Source of the DNA: Roseiarcus sp963767245
Lineage (GTDB): Bacteria; Pseudomonadota; Alphaproteobacteria; Rhizobiales; Beijerinckiaceae
Direction of reading: 5' to 3'
Assembly: GCA_963767245.1 (NCBI GenBank)
Contig: CAVYDG010000011.1
Location: 620,001-684,000 of the forward strand
Length of the DNA stretch: 64,000 nucleotides
Shown here: positions 53,400-61,923 of the stretch, piece after piece
Layout of the letters: each line of letters begins with the position of its first letter
Numbering within the stretch: position 1 is the stretch's first letter
Notes under the pieces: generated by a model
Database searches by the model: none
Told to the model about the DNA's origin: nothing
The model's input: the letters and a program-made list of their open reading frames with translations, nothing else
Program-made: the position numbers and the translations under genes

Positions 53400-54171
53400 A
53401 TGCTTGAGCATTTTTTGTCCGACGGCGTCGACATCGCGTTCATCGACGTTGCGCCCAAGGCCCACGACCTCGGCGAGCCGATCCTTTTGATCCATGGCTT
53501 CGCCTCCAGCCATCGCGTCAACTGGGTCGATCCGCGCTGGGTCGAGGCGCTTGCCCAGGCCGGCCGGCGGGTCGTCGCGTTCGACAACCGCGGCCACGGG
53601 CAAAGCCAGAAACTCTACGCGCCGGCCGACTATCGCGCCAATCTGATGACGCAGGACGCTGCCAACCTGCTTGCGCATTTGGGGATCGAGCGCGCCGACG
53701 TGATGGGCTATTCGATGGGAGCGCGGATCGCGAGTTTCCTCGCCCTCGCCGAGCCGAAGCGCGTCCGCGCGCTGATCCTGGGCGGGCTCGGCGACCGGCT
53801 CACCCGCGACGCTGGGCTGCCGGAGACGATCGCGGAGGCGCTGGAGGCGCCCTCGCTCGATAGCCTCGACCGATCCGGCGCAGCGCATGTTCCGCGCCTT
53901 CGCCGACCGGACGAAGAGCGACCGGGCCGCTCTCGCCGCCTGCGTCCGGGGCTCGCGGCGCAGCCTCACGCCCGCGGAACTCGCGCATATTGCGCAGCCG
54001 GCGCTGGTCGCGGTCGGCGCGCGTGACGCCATCGCCGGCGATCCCCATGCGCTCGCCGCCATGCTGCCGCGGGGAACGGCGTTCGACATTCCCGGCCGCG
54101 ATCACAATCTCGCGGTCGGCGACCGCGCGTTCAAGGCAGGTGTGCTTTCTTTTCTCGCCCACCGCGAATGA
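53400..54171 (+). pseudogene. Alpha/beta hydrolase, frameshifted as assembled
   Basis: An alpha/beta hydrolase of about 256 residues. HGFASSHRVNW is the oxyanion region, VMGYSMGARIAS the nucleophile elbow (GYSMG, Ser near residue 105), and IPGRDHNLAVGD the catalytic-His end. The two halves are in different frames: dropping one C at 53870-53871 gives SLDDPAQRMFRAFADRT and restores a single chain to 54171. The ATG at 53400 starts MLEHFLSDGVDIAFID. It could be a dienelactone-hydrolase or esterase-type enzyme; substrate unknown. Confidence 0.8.
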
Positions 54172-54231
54172 GCCCTCAGCCGGCCCGCGCCACCGACTAA
54201 AGTCCTAAGAACAAAGCAGGTGACAAGCCTC

Positions 54232-55122
54232 ATGGAAACGTCAAGACTGCGACCGACGGCCGGCGTTGACCGGCCGGGCGACGTCGGGAGCGGAAGGTCC
54301 ATGGAGCTGGCCGAGGCGAAAGCCAGAGGCGAGGACGAAGGCATAGGCCTGCATGAGCCGGCGCTGCTCGCGGTCAGCGGGCTGACGATCCGGTTCGGCG
54401 GCGTAACCGCACTCCAGGACGTCTCCTTCGAGGTCGCCCGGGGCGCCATCTGCGGCTTGATCGGACCGAACGGGGCCGGCAAGACGACACTCTTCAATTG
54501 CATCTCGCGCCTCTACGATCCCGGCGCCGGATCGATCACATTCGACGGCCGGCCGCTCGCCAGCTTCGCCAGACACGAGCTTGCCTCGCTCGGCATCGCC
54601 CGCACCTTCCAGAACGTCGCCCTGTTCTCCACCATGACGGTGCGCGAGAACGTTTGCGTTGGCGCGCATGCGATCGCGCGCGGCGGCTTCCTGGCCAATG
54701 CTCTTGCCATGCCGGCGGCGCGGCGCGAGGAGGTCGAGATCGCCGAGCGGGCGGACGCGCTGATCGAGGAATTTGGGCTCAAGAGCGTTGCCGACCGTCC
54801 GGCGGGCGCGCTTTCGTTCGGCGTGCGCAAGCGGGTGGAACTCGCCCGCGCGCTCGCCAAGGGTCCGAAGCTCCTCCTCCTGGACGAGCCGGCCGGCGGC
54901 CTCAATCACTCGGAGGTCGATGGACTGGCCGACGAGATCCGCGCCATCCGGGACCGGCGCGGCGTCGCGGTGCTGCTGGTCGAGCATCACATGAATCTGG
55001 TCATGCGGGTCAGCGACCAGGTGGTCGCGCTCGACTTCGGCCGGGTCATCGCCAACGGCCGGCCCGACGAAGTGCGGGCCAATCGCGAGGTGGTGCGGGC
55101 CTATCTCGGGAGCGCGGCTTGA
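54232..55122 (+). CDS. livG: Branched-chain amino acid ABC transporter ATPase (LivG-like)
   Basis: An ATPase of the LivG type, about 296 residues. Walker A GPNGAGKTT lies near residue 80, signature LSFGVRKRVELARAL near 205, Walker B LLLLDEPAGGLN near 218. The LivG-specific C-terminal run EHHMNLVM is present. AGGTGA at 54218-54223 supports ATG 54232; later ATGs such as 54301 are also possible. It starts a five-gene operon and its stop overlaps livF by 4 bp. Confidence 0.9.
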   Translation: METSRLRPTAGVDRPGDVGSGRSMELAEAKARGEDEGIGLHEPALLAVSGLTIRFGGVTALQDVSFEVARGAICGLIGPNGAGKTTLFNCISRLYDPGAGSITFDGRPLASFARHELASLGIARTFQNVALFSTMTVRENVCVGAHAIARGGFLANALAMPAARREEVEIAERADALIEEFGLKSVADRPAGALSFGVRKRVELARALAKGPKLLLLDEPAGGLNHSEVDGLADEIRAIRDRRGVAVLLVEHHMNLVMRVSDQVVALDFGRVIANGRPDEVRANREVVRAYLGSAA

Positions 55123-55835
55123 GCGCGCCCATTCTCGAGGTCAAGGGCCTCGAAGCCTGGTACGGGCAGGCGCGGGCGTTGCGCGGGATCGATTTCGAGG
55201 TCGAAGACGGCGGCGTGACGGCTGTGCTCGGCGCCAACGGGGCCGGCAAGACCACGATCCTGAGAGCGCTGAGCGGCCTCATCCGGCGCACCGGCGACAT
55301 CCGTTTCCGCGGCCGTCCGATCGGCGCGCTGGCGACGGAGGATGTCGCTCGTCTCGGCGTCGCGCATGTGCCTGACGGGCGCGGGACGTTCACTGATCTC
55401 ACGGTCGAGGAGAACCTGCGCCTCGGCGCCTACGTGCGGGGTGACCGGCAAGGGGTCCGCGAGGATTTCGACCGCGTGTTCGGCTTCTTTCCGCGGCTCA
55501 AAGAGCGGCGCCGCCAGCAGGCGGGAACGCTGTCGGGCGGCGAGCAGCAAATGCTGGCGATCGCCAGGGCGCTGCTGATGCGGCCGAGCCTCCTGATGCT
55601 CGATGAGCCGTCGTTCGGCCTCGCGCCTTTGGTGGTGGCGGAGATCTTTCGCGTCCTTGGCGAGATCAATCGCAATGAGGGCGTGAGCCTCCTGATCGTC
55701 GAGCAGAACGCTTCGCTGGCGCTCGATCTCGCCGACCGGGCGGTCTTGATCGAGACTGGGCGGGTCGCGCTCAGCGGCCCCTCGCAGGCGATTCGCGCCG
55801 ACGATTCGGTGCGGCGCGCCTATCTCGGCTACTAG
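55119..55835 (+). CDS. livF: Branched-chain amino acid ABC transporter ATPase (LivF-like)
   Basis: A 238-residue ATPase. Walker A GANGAGKTT near residue 42, signature LSGGEQQMLAIARALLMRP near 140, Walker B LLMLDEPSFGLAP near 160, and the LivF-type EQNASLAL. The TTG start at 55119 overlaps the livG stop (TTGA), so translation is coupled. It pairs with LivG to energise the LivH/M channel. Confidence 0.91.
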   Translation: MSAPILEVKGLEAWYGQARALRGIDFEVEDGGVTAVLGANGAGKTTILRALSGLIRRTGDIRFRGRPIGALATEDVARLGVAHVPDGRGTFTDLTVEENLRLGAYVRGDRQGVREDFDRVFGFFPRLKERRRQQAGTLSGGEQQMLAIARALLMRPSLLMLDEPSFGLAPLVVAEIFRVLGEINRNEGVSLLIVEQNASLALDLADRAVLIETGRVALSGPSQAIRADDSVRRAYLGY

Positions 55836-55853
55836 TGGCTGGAGCTTTCGAAC

Positions 55854-56726
55854 TTGGGCGAGTTCCTCCACCAACTGGCTTCCGGAGTGGCGCTCGGCGG
55901 CGTTTACGCCGTCATGGCGCTCGCCCTGGTCATGATCTACCAGGCGACACAACTGATCAATTTCGCCCAGGGCGAAATGGCGATGTTCTCGACCTATTTC
56001 GCCTGGAAGCTGATCGATCTCGGCGAGCCCTACTGGCTTGCGTTCTTCGCCACCGTCACCCTTTCCTTCGTCGGCGGGGTGGTGATCGAGCGGCTGGTCG
56101 TCAGGCCGTTCGCCAACGCGCCGGTTCTCGCTTCGGTGATCGTGTTCATAGGCCTCAGCCTGATCTTCAACTCGCTCGCCGGATGGCTGTACGGCTATTC
56201 GGTTCAATCGTTCGACAGCCCGTTCACCGGCAAGCCGTGGTTCGGCGCGGGCTACATGTCGCCGCATGAATCCGGGTCCATCATCGTGACCCTGGCCGTG
56301 CTGGCCCTGGTCTACGCCTTCTTCCGCTTCACCCCTCTCGGCCTCGCCATGCGGGCGGCGGCGCAGAATCCGGTGTCGAGCCGGCTGGTCGGCATCCGGG
56401 TCGGGTGGATGCTCGCGATCGGCTGGGGTCTCGCGGCGGCGATCGGGTCGATCGCCGGCATGATGGCGGCGCCGATCGTCTATCTCGATCCCAATATGAT
56501 GGGCGGCGTGCTGCTCTACGCCTTTGCCGGCGCGGTGCTGGGGGGCATCGACAATCCCTTCGGCGCCGCAGTCGGCGGCTTCGCCGTCGGCGTGCTCGGA
56601 AATCTCATTGGAGCTTATGTCGTCGGCTCCGAGGTCAAGCTCTCGGTCGCGCTGGCGATCATCATCGCCGTCCTGGTCTGGCGGCCGTCCGGACTGTTCG
56701 GGCGCCGCCTCGTGGCGAGGGTCTGA
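55854..56726 (+). CDS. livH: Branched-chain amino acid ABC permease (LivH-like)
   Basis: A 290-residue inner-membrane permease with about eight helices. It begins with the LivH pattern GVALGGVYAVMALALVMIYQ and INFAQGEMAMFSTY, and ends with WRPSGLFGRR. RAAAQNPVSSRLVGI is the cytoplasmic EAA-type loop that docks the ATPase. Start is a TTG at 55854 with GGAG upstream. Confidence 0.92.
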   Translation: MGEFLHQLASGVALGGVYAVMALALVMIYQATQLINFAQGEMAMFSTYFAWKLIDLGEPYWLAFFATVTLSFVGGVVIERLVVRPFANAPVLASVIVFIGLSLIFNSLAGWLYGYSVQSFDSPFTGKPWFGAGYMSPHESGSIIVTLAVLALVYAFFRFTPLGLAMRAAAQNPVSSRLVGIRVGWMLAIGWGLAAAIGSIAGMMAAPIVYLDPNMMGGVLLYAFAGAVLGGIDNPFGAAVGGFAVGVLGNLIGAYVVGSEVKLSVALAIIIAVLVWRPSGLFGRRLVARV

Positions 56727-56728
56727 CC

Positions 56729-57793
56729 ATGGCCGAAAGCGACGGCGCGTTGCGGCTTCTTGTCACCCTGGCCGTCGGGCTGATCGCTCTCGCCTTTCCG
56801 TTCTTCGCCTCGGGCTACCACATCTATCAGGGCTCGCAGGTGCTCATTCTCGCCATTGCGTTGCTCGGGCTCAACCTCCTGACCGGGTTCAACGGCCAGA
56901 TCTCGCTCGGACACGGCGCGTTTTTCGCCATCGGCGGCTACGGCGCGGCGATCCTGATTGTGAAGTTTGGCCTGCCGTTCTGGGCGGCGATTCCGCTCGC
57001 GAGCGTGGTGTGCTTCGTCGCCGGTTTTCTGTTCGGCTTTCCCGCTCTCCGGTTCGGCGGACTTTATCTCGCGCTCGCCACCTTCGCGCTCGCGGTCGCC
57101 ACGCCGCAGATCCTCAGTTACACCGGCTTCGACGCCTTCACCGGCGGCTCGCAAGGACTTTCACTCCCTAAGCCGCTCGCGCCGCTCGGGCTCAGCCTCA
57201 ACCCCGACCAATGGCTCTACCTCGTCTGCCTCGCCTGCGGCGCGGCGCTTTACTGGGCGGCGCGGAACCTGGCGCGCGGGCGGATCGGGCGGGCGCTGAT
57301 CGCCATTCGCGACCAGCCGATCGCCGCCGAGACGATGGGCGTCAATGCGGCGCTCTACAAGACCACGTGCTTCGGCGTCAGCGCGCTTTACGCCGGCGTG
57401 GCAGGGGGATTGAGCGCGATCGCCGTCGGCTTCGTTTCGCCCGAGAGCTTCGGACTTCCGCTTTCGCTCGCCTTCCTGGTCGGAATCGTGGTCGGCGGGC
57501 TCGCTTCGCTCGGCGGGGTTCTGTTCGGCGCCCTGTTCATCGAGTTCGTGCCCAATATCGCCGACCAGCTCTCGGTCAGTTTCGGCGAGAGCGCCAAGGC
57601 GCTGCCGGGGGCGATTTACGGCGCGCTCCTGATTCTGGTAATGGCCGCGATGCCGATGGGAGTAGCGGGCGCGGCGTGGGCGGCAGCGAACGCCATCCGG
57701 CGCGGGCTTGCCCCGTCTCGACGGGTCCAGCTTGATAACGACGGCGGCGCGAATGTCGCCGCAAAATATGAAGGAAAGGGAGAATCGCCATGA
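56729..57793 (+). CDS. livM: Branched-chain amino acid ABC permease (LivM-like)
   Basis: A 354-residue permease with LivM features: LNLLTGFNGQISLGHGAFFAI and RIGRALIAIRDQPIAAETMGV (ATPase-docking loop), and SLGGVLFGALFIEFVP. The C-terminus ends in a soluble tail. It starts 2 bp after livH and overlaps the binding-protein start by 4 bp (ATGA). Confidence 0.92.
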   Translation: MAESDGALRLLVTLAVGLIALAFPFFASGYHIYQGSQVLILAIALLGLNLLTGFNGQISLGHGAFFAIGGYGAAILIVKFGLPFWAAIPLASVVCFVAGFLFGFPALRFGGLYLALATFALAVATPQILSYTGFDAFTGGSQGLSLPKPLAPLGLSLNPDQWLYLVCLACGAALYWAARNLARGRIGRALIAIRDQPIAAETMGVNAALYKTTCFGVSALYAGVAGGLSAIAVGFVSPESFGLPLSLAFLVGIVVGGLASLGGVLFGALFIEFVPNIADQLSVSFGESAKALPGAIYGALLILVMAAMPMGVAGAAWAAANAIRRGLAPSRRVQLDNDGGANVAAKYEGKGESP

Positions 57794-58995
57794 TCACACG
57801 ACGTACATTCCTGCAATCGAGCGCCGCCGCGGCATTGGCCGCGAGCGCGAGTTCGGCCCGCGCCGACAATGCGCCGGGCGTCACCGATACGGAAATCAAG
57901 ATCGGGCAAACCATGCCCTACAGCGGCCCAGCCTCGGCTTACGGCGTGATCGGCCGCACCGAGGTCGCCTATTTCAAGATGATCAACGAGCAGGGCGGCG
58001 TGAACGGGCGCAAGATCAATCTTATCAGCCTCGACGACGCCTACAGCCCGCCGAAGACGGTCGAGCAGGTGCGCCGGCTGGTCGAGGACGAGAAGGTCGC
58101 CTTCTGCTTCCAGACACTCGGCACGGCGTGCAATCTTGCGATCCGGCAATATCTCAACGACAACAAGGTACCGCAGCTCTTCGTCTCGACCGGGGCAAGC
58201 GTCTTCTCCGATCCCGACCACTTCCCCTGGACCATCGGCTTCAATCCGAATTACCAGACCGAGGCGCACATCTACGCCAAGGACATTCTCGCGACCAAGC
58301 CCGACGGGAAGATCGCCTTGCTCTACCAGAACGACGGGTTCGGCAAGGACTACCTCAAGGGGCTCCAGGACGTGCTCGGCGCCGATCACGCCGGCATGCT
58401 CGTCAAGTCGGCCTCCTACGAGACTTCGGAGCCGACGGTCAACTCGCAGATCGTGACGCTACAAGGCTCCGGCGCGGACATCCTCGTCATCGGGGCGACG
58501 CCGAAATTCGCCGCCCAGGCGATCCGAAAATCCTTCGACCTCGGCTGGAATGCGACCCGTTATCTCAGCAACGTCTCGCCGTCGATTGCGACCGTGCTGA
58601 AGCCCGCGGGCCTCGACAAGTCGAAAGGGCTCATCACCAGCGGCTATGTCAAGGACCCGACCGACAACACGCTCAAGGACGACCCGGGGGTGAAGGAATG
58701 GAAAGCGTTCTGCGACAAATACATGAGCGACAAAGAATTTGTGGACGTCAACGCGGCCTACGCTTTCGGCGCCGGGGCGACAATGGTTCAGGTGCTCAAG
58801 CAGTGCGGCAATGATCTGTCGCGTGAGAACGTGATGAAGCAGGCCGCCAACATCAAGGATCTGTCGCTGCCGATGCTCTTGAACGGCATGGCGATCAACA
58901 CCTCGCCGACGAACTTCAGCCCGATCCGTCAGATGCAGCTCGCCCGCTTCGACGGCGAGAGCTGGCGTCCGTTCGGCGAGCTGATCGTAGGCTGA
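57790..58995 (+). CDS. Branched-chain amino acid-type ABC substrate-binding protein
   Basis: A 401-residue LivJ/Peripla_BP_6-type binding protein. The N-terminus MITRRTFLQSSAAAALAASAS carries a twin-arginine signal, so it may be exported folded. Core runs EIKIGQTMPYSGPASAYG, NEQGGVNGRKINLISLDDAYS and KIALLYQNDGFGKDYL are family-standard. Ligands of such proteins range from amino acids to aromatic acids and amides, so leucine uptake is not proven. It is the last gene of the operon. Confidence 0.91.
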   Translation: MITRRTFLQSSAAAALAASASSARADNAPGVTDTEIKIGQTMPYSGPASAYGVIGRTEVAYFKMINEQGGVNGRKINLISLDDAYSPPKTVEQVRRLVEDEKVAFCFQTLGTACNLAIRQYLNDNKVPQLFVSTGASVFSDPDHFPWTIGFNPNYQTEAHIYAKDILATKPDGKIALLYQNDGFGKDYLKGLQDVLGADHAGMLVKSASYETSEPTVNSQIVTLQGSGADILVIGATPKFAAQAIRKSFDLGWNATRYLSNVSPSIATVLKPAGLDKSKGLITSGYVKDPTDNTLKDDPGVKEWKAFCDKYMSDKEFVDVNAAYAFGAGATMVQVLKQCGNDLSRENVMKQAANIKDLSLPMLLNGMAINTSPTNFSPIRQMQLARFDGESWRPFGELIVG

Positions 58996-59002
58996 TCGAA
59001 AG

Positions 59003-59028
59003 CCGCCGCGCGCATCCGCGTGCGGCGG
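59003..59028. terminator. Possible hairpin after the ABC operon
   Basis: CCGCCGC (59003-59009) and GCGGCGG (59022-59028) can pair around a GC-rich 12-base loop, 8 bp after the operon and before a convergent PIN gene. No T tract. Confidence 0.35.
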
Positions 59029-59061
59029 AGCCCTGCGAGCGTAGCCGCGTGCGTTTGGGCG

Positions 59062-59460
59062 CTACCAGATCCTTGCGAGCACCGCGTCGAAGACCGGGTC
59101 GGCGGAGACGAGTGAAATTCTTCGGCGAAGCGCGGACGCGGCCAACAGGCGATCGAACGGGTCACGATGCGTCCATTCCATCGTCCCCGCCATCAGGCAG
59201 TCCGCAGCCTCAAGCGCGGCGGCGACGCCCCGCTGGCTTGCGAGCAGCGCCGGCATTTGGTCGACGTATGGCGCCATTTCCGGCCATTTCCCGAGGCGAA
59301 CCTTCTGGGCGGTTTCAAAGAAGGAAATTGCGCTGACCAGGATCGTTTCAGCCTCGATGATGGCCTCTCGCGCGCGCTTCGAAATACGCCTGTCGTCGGT
59401 CAGCGACCAGGCCCAGACATGGGTGTCGAGCAGCAGCGTCGTCAGTCGCGCCCCTCCCAC
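59062..59460 (-). CDS. PIN-domain toxin (VapC-like ribonuclease)
   Basis: A 132-residue PIN nuclease. The acidic active-site residues are in LLLDTHVWAWSL (Asp near residue 11), FFETAQKVRLG (Glu), HRDPFDRLLAASA (Asp) and VSADPVFDAV. Such toxins cut tRNA or rRNA when freed from antitoxin. The start is a GTG at 59460 inside the antitoxin gene's end, so the two genes overlap by 19 bp. Confidence 0.87.
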   Translation of the reverse strand: MGGARLTTLLLDTHVWAWSLTDDRRISKRAREAIIEAETILVSAISFFETAQKVRLGKWPEMAPYVDQMPALLASQRGVAAALEAADCLMAGTMEWTHRDPFDRLLAASALRRRISLVSADPVFDAVLARIW

Positions 59461-59678
59461 GCCGCCAGCTCTTCTTCGTCCATTTGTCCAAAGAAGTCAG
59501 GACCCTCGCCCAGCGTTCCGGGGTTGAGCACCCCCAGCTTGAATTGGCCTTGCGGAATAGGGACGAGGCGAACGACCGGCTTTTCGCCTTTGGCGATGAT
59601 CACATCCTCGCCGGCCAAAGCAGCCTCGATCAGCTTGGATAGCTGCGTTTTCGCGGCGTGAACAGTAACCTTTTGCAT
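59442..59678 (-). CDS. Phd/YefM-type antitoxin
   Basis: A 78-residue antitoxin. KVTVHAAKTQLSKLIEAALAG and GEDVIIAKGEKPVVRLVPI form the Phd/YefM DNA-binding fold; the acidic C-terminus (MDEEELAAWEG) would wrap and block the PIN toxin. It is translated first and overlaps the toxin by 19 bp. It probably represses the operon at the palindrome listed next. Confidence 0.87.
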   Translation of the reverse strand: MQKVTVHAAKTQLSKLIEAALAGEDVIIAKGEKPVVRLVPIPQGQFKLGVLNPGTLGEGPDFFGQMDEEELAAWEGRD

Positions 59679-59708
59679 CGGAATTCTGCGCTCAGAAGGG
59701 AATGGCTA

Positions 59709-59720
59709 ACTTAGCTAAGT
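59709..59720. promoter_or_regulatory. Palindromic operator of the toxin-antitoxin operon
   Basis: ACTTAGCTAAGT is a perfect 12-bp palindrome 31 bp upstream of the antitoxin start, in the promoter position, in an AT-rich stretch within GC-rich DNA. Phd/YefM proteins usually bind such sites. Confidence 0.6.
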
Positions 59721-59746
59721 ATCCCGATGCGCGCTGTCAAGCTCGC

Positions 59747-61225
59747 TCACGCCCACTCCTTCAGGGACGCGAAGCGGGCGAATTTCTTCGCCCGGTGGCG
59801 GTCCATGCGGGCGAGCACGTCGCGCAGAAAGGCGACGCCTTCGGCAAGATAAGGCCCCTTGTTGAGCATCACGCATTCGGCGCCCTGCGCCATCGCCGCG
59901 TCGGTCATTTCGGCGCGGCTCGCCACGCCGTCGCGCACATAGGTGTCAAGCACCTGCGTCGCCCACACCACCGGTGTGTGCGCCGCTTCGCACAGCCAGA
60001 GGATTTCCTCCTGCATTTCGGTCAGGCGGGCGAAACCGAGCTCGACCGCGAGATCGCCACGGGCGATCATAACCGCGGTCGGATTGTGCGCCGCCGCTTG
60101 CAGGATCAGCGTCGGCAGATTGCGCACGGCGAGCGGAGTCTCGATCTTCAGCACCAGCCCGTGCGGCTCGCGCTTGGGCGCGCGGGCGACAAGGTGGTCC
60201 TGGAGGAGCTCGATGTCGTCGACCCGCTGCACGAACGAAAAGCCGATGAGGTCGGCATGCTCGGCGATAAAATCGAGGTCGCGGAAATCCTTTGATGTCA
60301 GCGGCGGCAGATCGAGCTCCGTCGAGGGGAAATTGACGCCCTTGCCCGGCTTCAGCCGCACCCCCTTCTCGCGCGCGGCGTAGACCTCGATCTCCGCCCG
60401 GCCCGCAGCTTTGGACACCACCCGCGCCGCCGCCTTGCCGTCGTCGATGAACACGTCCGCGCCGACCACGAGCTGGTCGACGAGCTCGGGAAAGTTGAGC
60501 GAGAAGGCGATCGGCTCCTTGGTCTTGTCGCGCAGTTCGTCGACCAGCACCACCCGGTCACCGCGCAACAGACGGGTCTTCGGCGGCGCTTTCACTCTCA
60601 GGATGCGGCACTTCGGGCCGGCGATGTCCATCAGCACCCGGCAGGGACGCTCGAGCCGGGCCGCGGCCTCGCGCACGTTCTCGATCAGCCGCCCCCAGAT
60701 TTCGGCGTCGTCGTGGGCGCAATTGATCCGGGCGCAGTCCATTCCCGCGGCCACCAGATTGTCGACCAACTCGGGGTCCTCGGCGGCTTCCGGCGGCAGG
60801 GTCGCCATGACTCGGGCGCGAGGAGCGCCTCTTTGCCGCCTGCCGAACAGGCGGTCCGCCTCCGCCGCCAATTCCGCCGCGCCCGCCGTCGCCGACGGCG
60901 TCGCCGGGTAGGCCGCCCCCGGCTCGCCGGTCAGGCGCCTGAGGGTCGCGATCAGTGTATCGAGGGCCAGCGCGACCTGGCCCTCGCTGCGGCCGAGCGA
61001 CGACAGGCCGCGGGCCGCGAGGCGATACTGGAGATCGGTGAGGTCATGCCCGCGGAGCGCGATGTAGTGGGAAAGATTGAGCATTCGGGGGGACGTCTGG
61101 TCCGCGCCGACGCCCCACGAGCGTCTGAGCTCGGCGCCCCTGTTCTCGACGTCCTCGCGCAACGCTTTCACCTCGGCGAGAAGGCCGCGGAGGTCTTCGA
61201 GATCGCTTCCGCTTTTTCCAGCCAT
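59747..61225 (-). CDS. pyk: Pyruvate kinase, atypical long-N-terminus type
   Basis: A 492-residue pyruvate kinase relative. About 130 extra helical residues come first. The barrel then has RINCAHDDAEIWGRLI (usually NFSHG), MDIAGPKCRI, VFIDDGKAA, LIGFSFVQRVDD, LKIETPLAV and MIARGDLAVELGF, all near the standard active site. ATQVLDTYVRDGVASRAEMTD follows, but MLNKGPYLAEG replaces the usual MLSGETA. The C-terminal regulatory domain is absent. Catalysis of PEP to pyruvate is likely given the Lys/Glu/Asp set, but a related activity cannot be excluded. Confidence 0.82.
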   Translation of the reverse strand: MAGKSGSDLEDLRGLLAEVKALREDVENRGAELRRSWGVGADQTSPRMLNLSHYIALRGHDLTDLQYRLAARGLSSLGRSEGQVALALDTLIATLRRLTGEPGAAYPATPSATAGAAELAAEADRLFGRRQRGAPRARVMATLPPEAAEDPELVDNLVAAGMDCARINCAHDDAEIWGRLIENVREAAARLERPCRVLMDIAGPKCRILRVKAPPKTRLLRGDRVVLVDELRDKTKEPIAFSLNFPELVDQLVVGADVFIDDGKAAARVVSKAAGRAEIEVYAAREKGVRLKPGKGVNFPSTELDLPPLTSKDFRDLDFIAEHADLIGFSFVQRVDDIELLQDHLVARAPKREPHGLVLKIETPLAVRNLPTLILQAAAHNPTAVMIARGDLAVELGFARLTEMQEEILWLCEAAHTPVVWATQVLDTYVRDGVASRAEMTDAAMAQGAECVMLNKGPYLAEGVAFLRDVLARMDRHRAKKFARFASLKEWA

Positions 61226-61463
61226 CAGCGCCGCTTCGCATGAGCGAATCGTCGACGGGCGTCACGCTTTCCCCCGTCAGGCCGGTCTTTGACGCGCGAA
61301 TGTGACGCCTGTGTAACAAAGCGCGAACGTCTCGCGACCGCCTCGGGACGGCCGCCGCGCGACAAGGCTGGGTTTTGCATGAAGCCGACCAATCTTCGGA
61401 CCAGACTGAAACCATTGGCAGTCGTGGCGCGTATAACGAAGGTGCGCCAGATGCGAGGCCGCC

Positions 61464-61889
61464 ATGCGAATGATGATGAAAACGATCGGGGCGGTGGCCG
61501 TTGCTGCGGCCCTGTTGGTCGCGACTGCATCTGCGCAGGAATCGACCGCCGCCCGCTCGCGGGCGATCATCGAGCAGCAATTCGACGCGTTCACCCGGGA
61601 TGATGCGGAGGCGGCCTACGCCCTCGCGGATCCGACGATCAAGGAGATGTTCGGCGACCCCGTCCATTTCATGGCCATGGTTCGCGGCCGCTATCCGCCG
61701 GTCTACAGGCATCGCAGCGTCGAGTTTGGCGACTTCGCCGAACTCGGCGACGAGGCGAGCCTCAAGGCGACCCTCGTCGACAATGACAATGTCGTATGGA
61801 CTGCGCTGTATAGCCTCAGGCGGGAGGCGAACGGCGACTGGCTCATTTCCGGCTGCGTGCTCGCGAAGGCGGAGGGGAGTGCGATCTGA
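61464..61889 (+). CDS. Exported DUF4864 protein
   Basis: A 141-residue protein with signal peptide MRMMMKTIGAVAVAAALLVATASA and a DUF4864 domain (IEQQFDAFTRDDAEAAYALA, MFGDPVHFMAMVRGRYPPVYRHRS, DWLISGCVL). The fold is NTF2-like and its role is unknown; relatives are periplasmic. Convergent with the next gene. Confidence 0.82.
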   Translation: MRMMMKTIGAVAVAAALLVATASAQESTAARSRAIIEQQFDAFTRDDAEAAYALADPTIKEMFGDPVHFMAMVRGRYPPVYRHRSVEFGDFAELGDEASLKATLVDNDNVVWTALYSLRREANGDWLISGCVLAKAEGSAI

Positions 61890-61923
61890 TCGCGACTTGG
61901 TCGCGTGGGCCCGGCCCGGTGCG

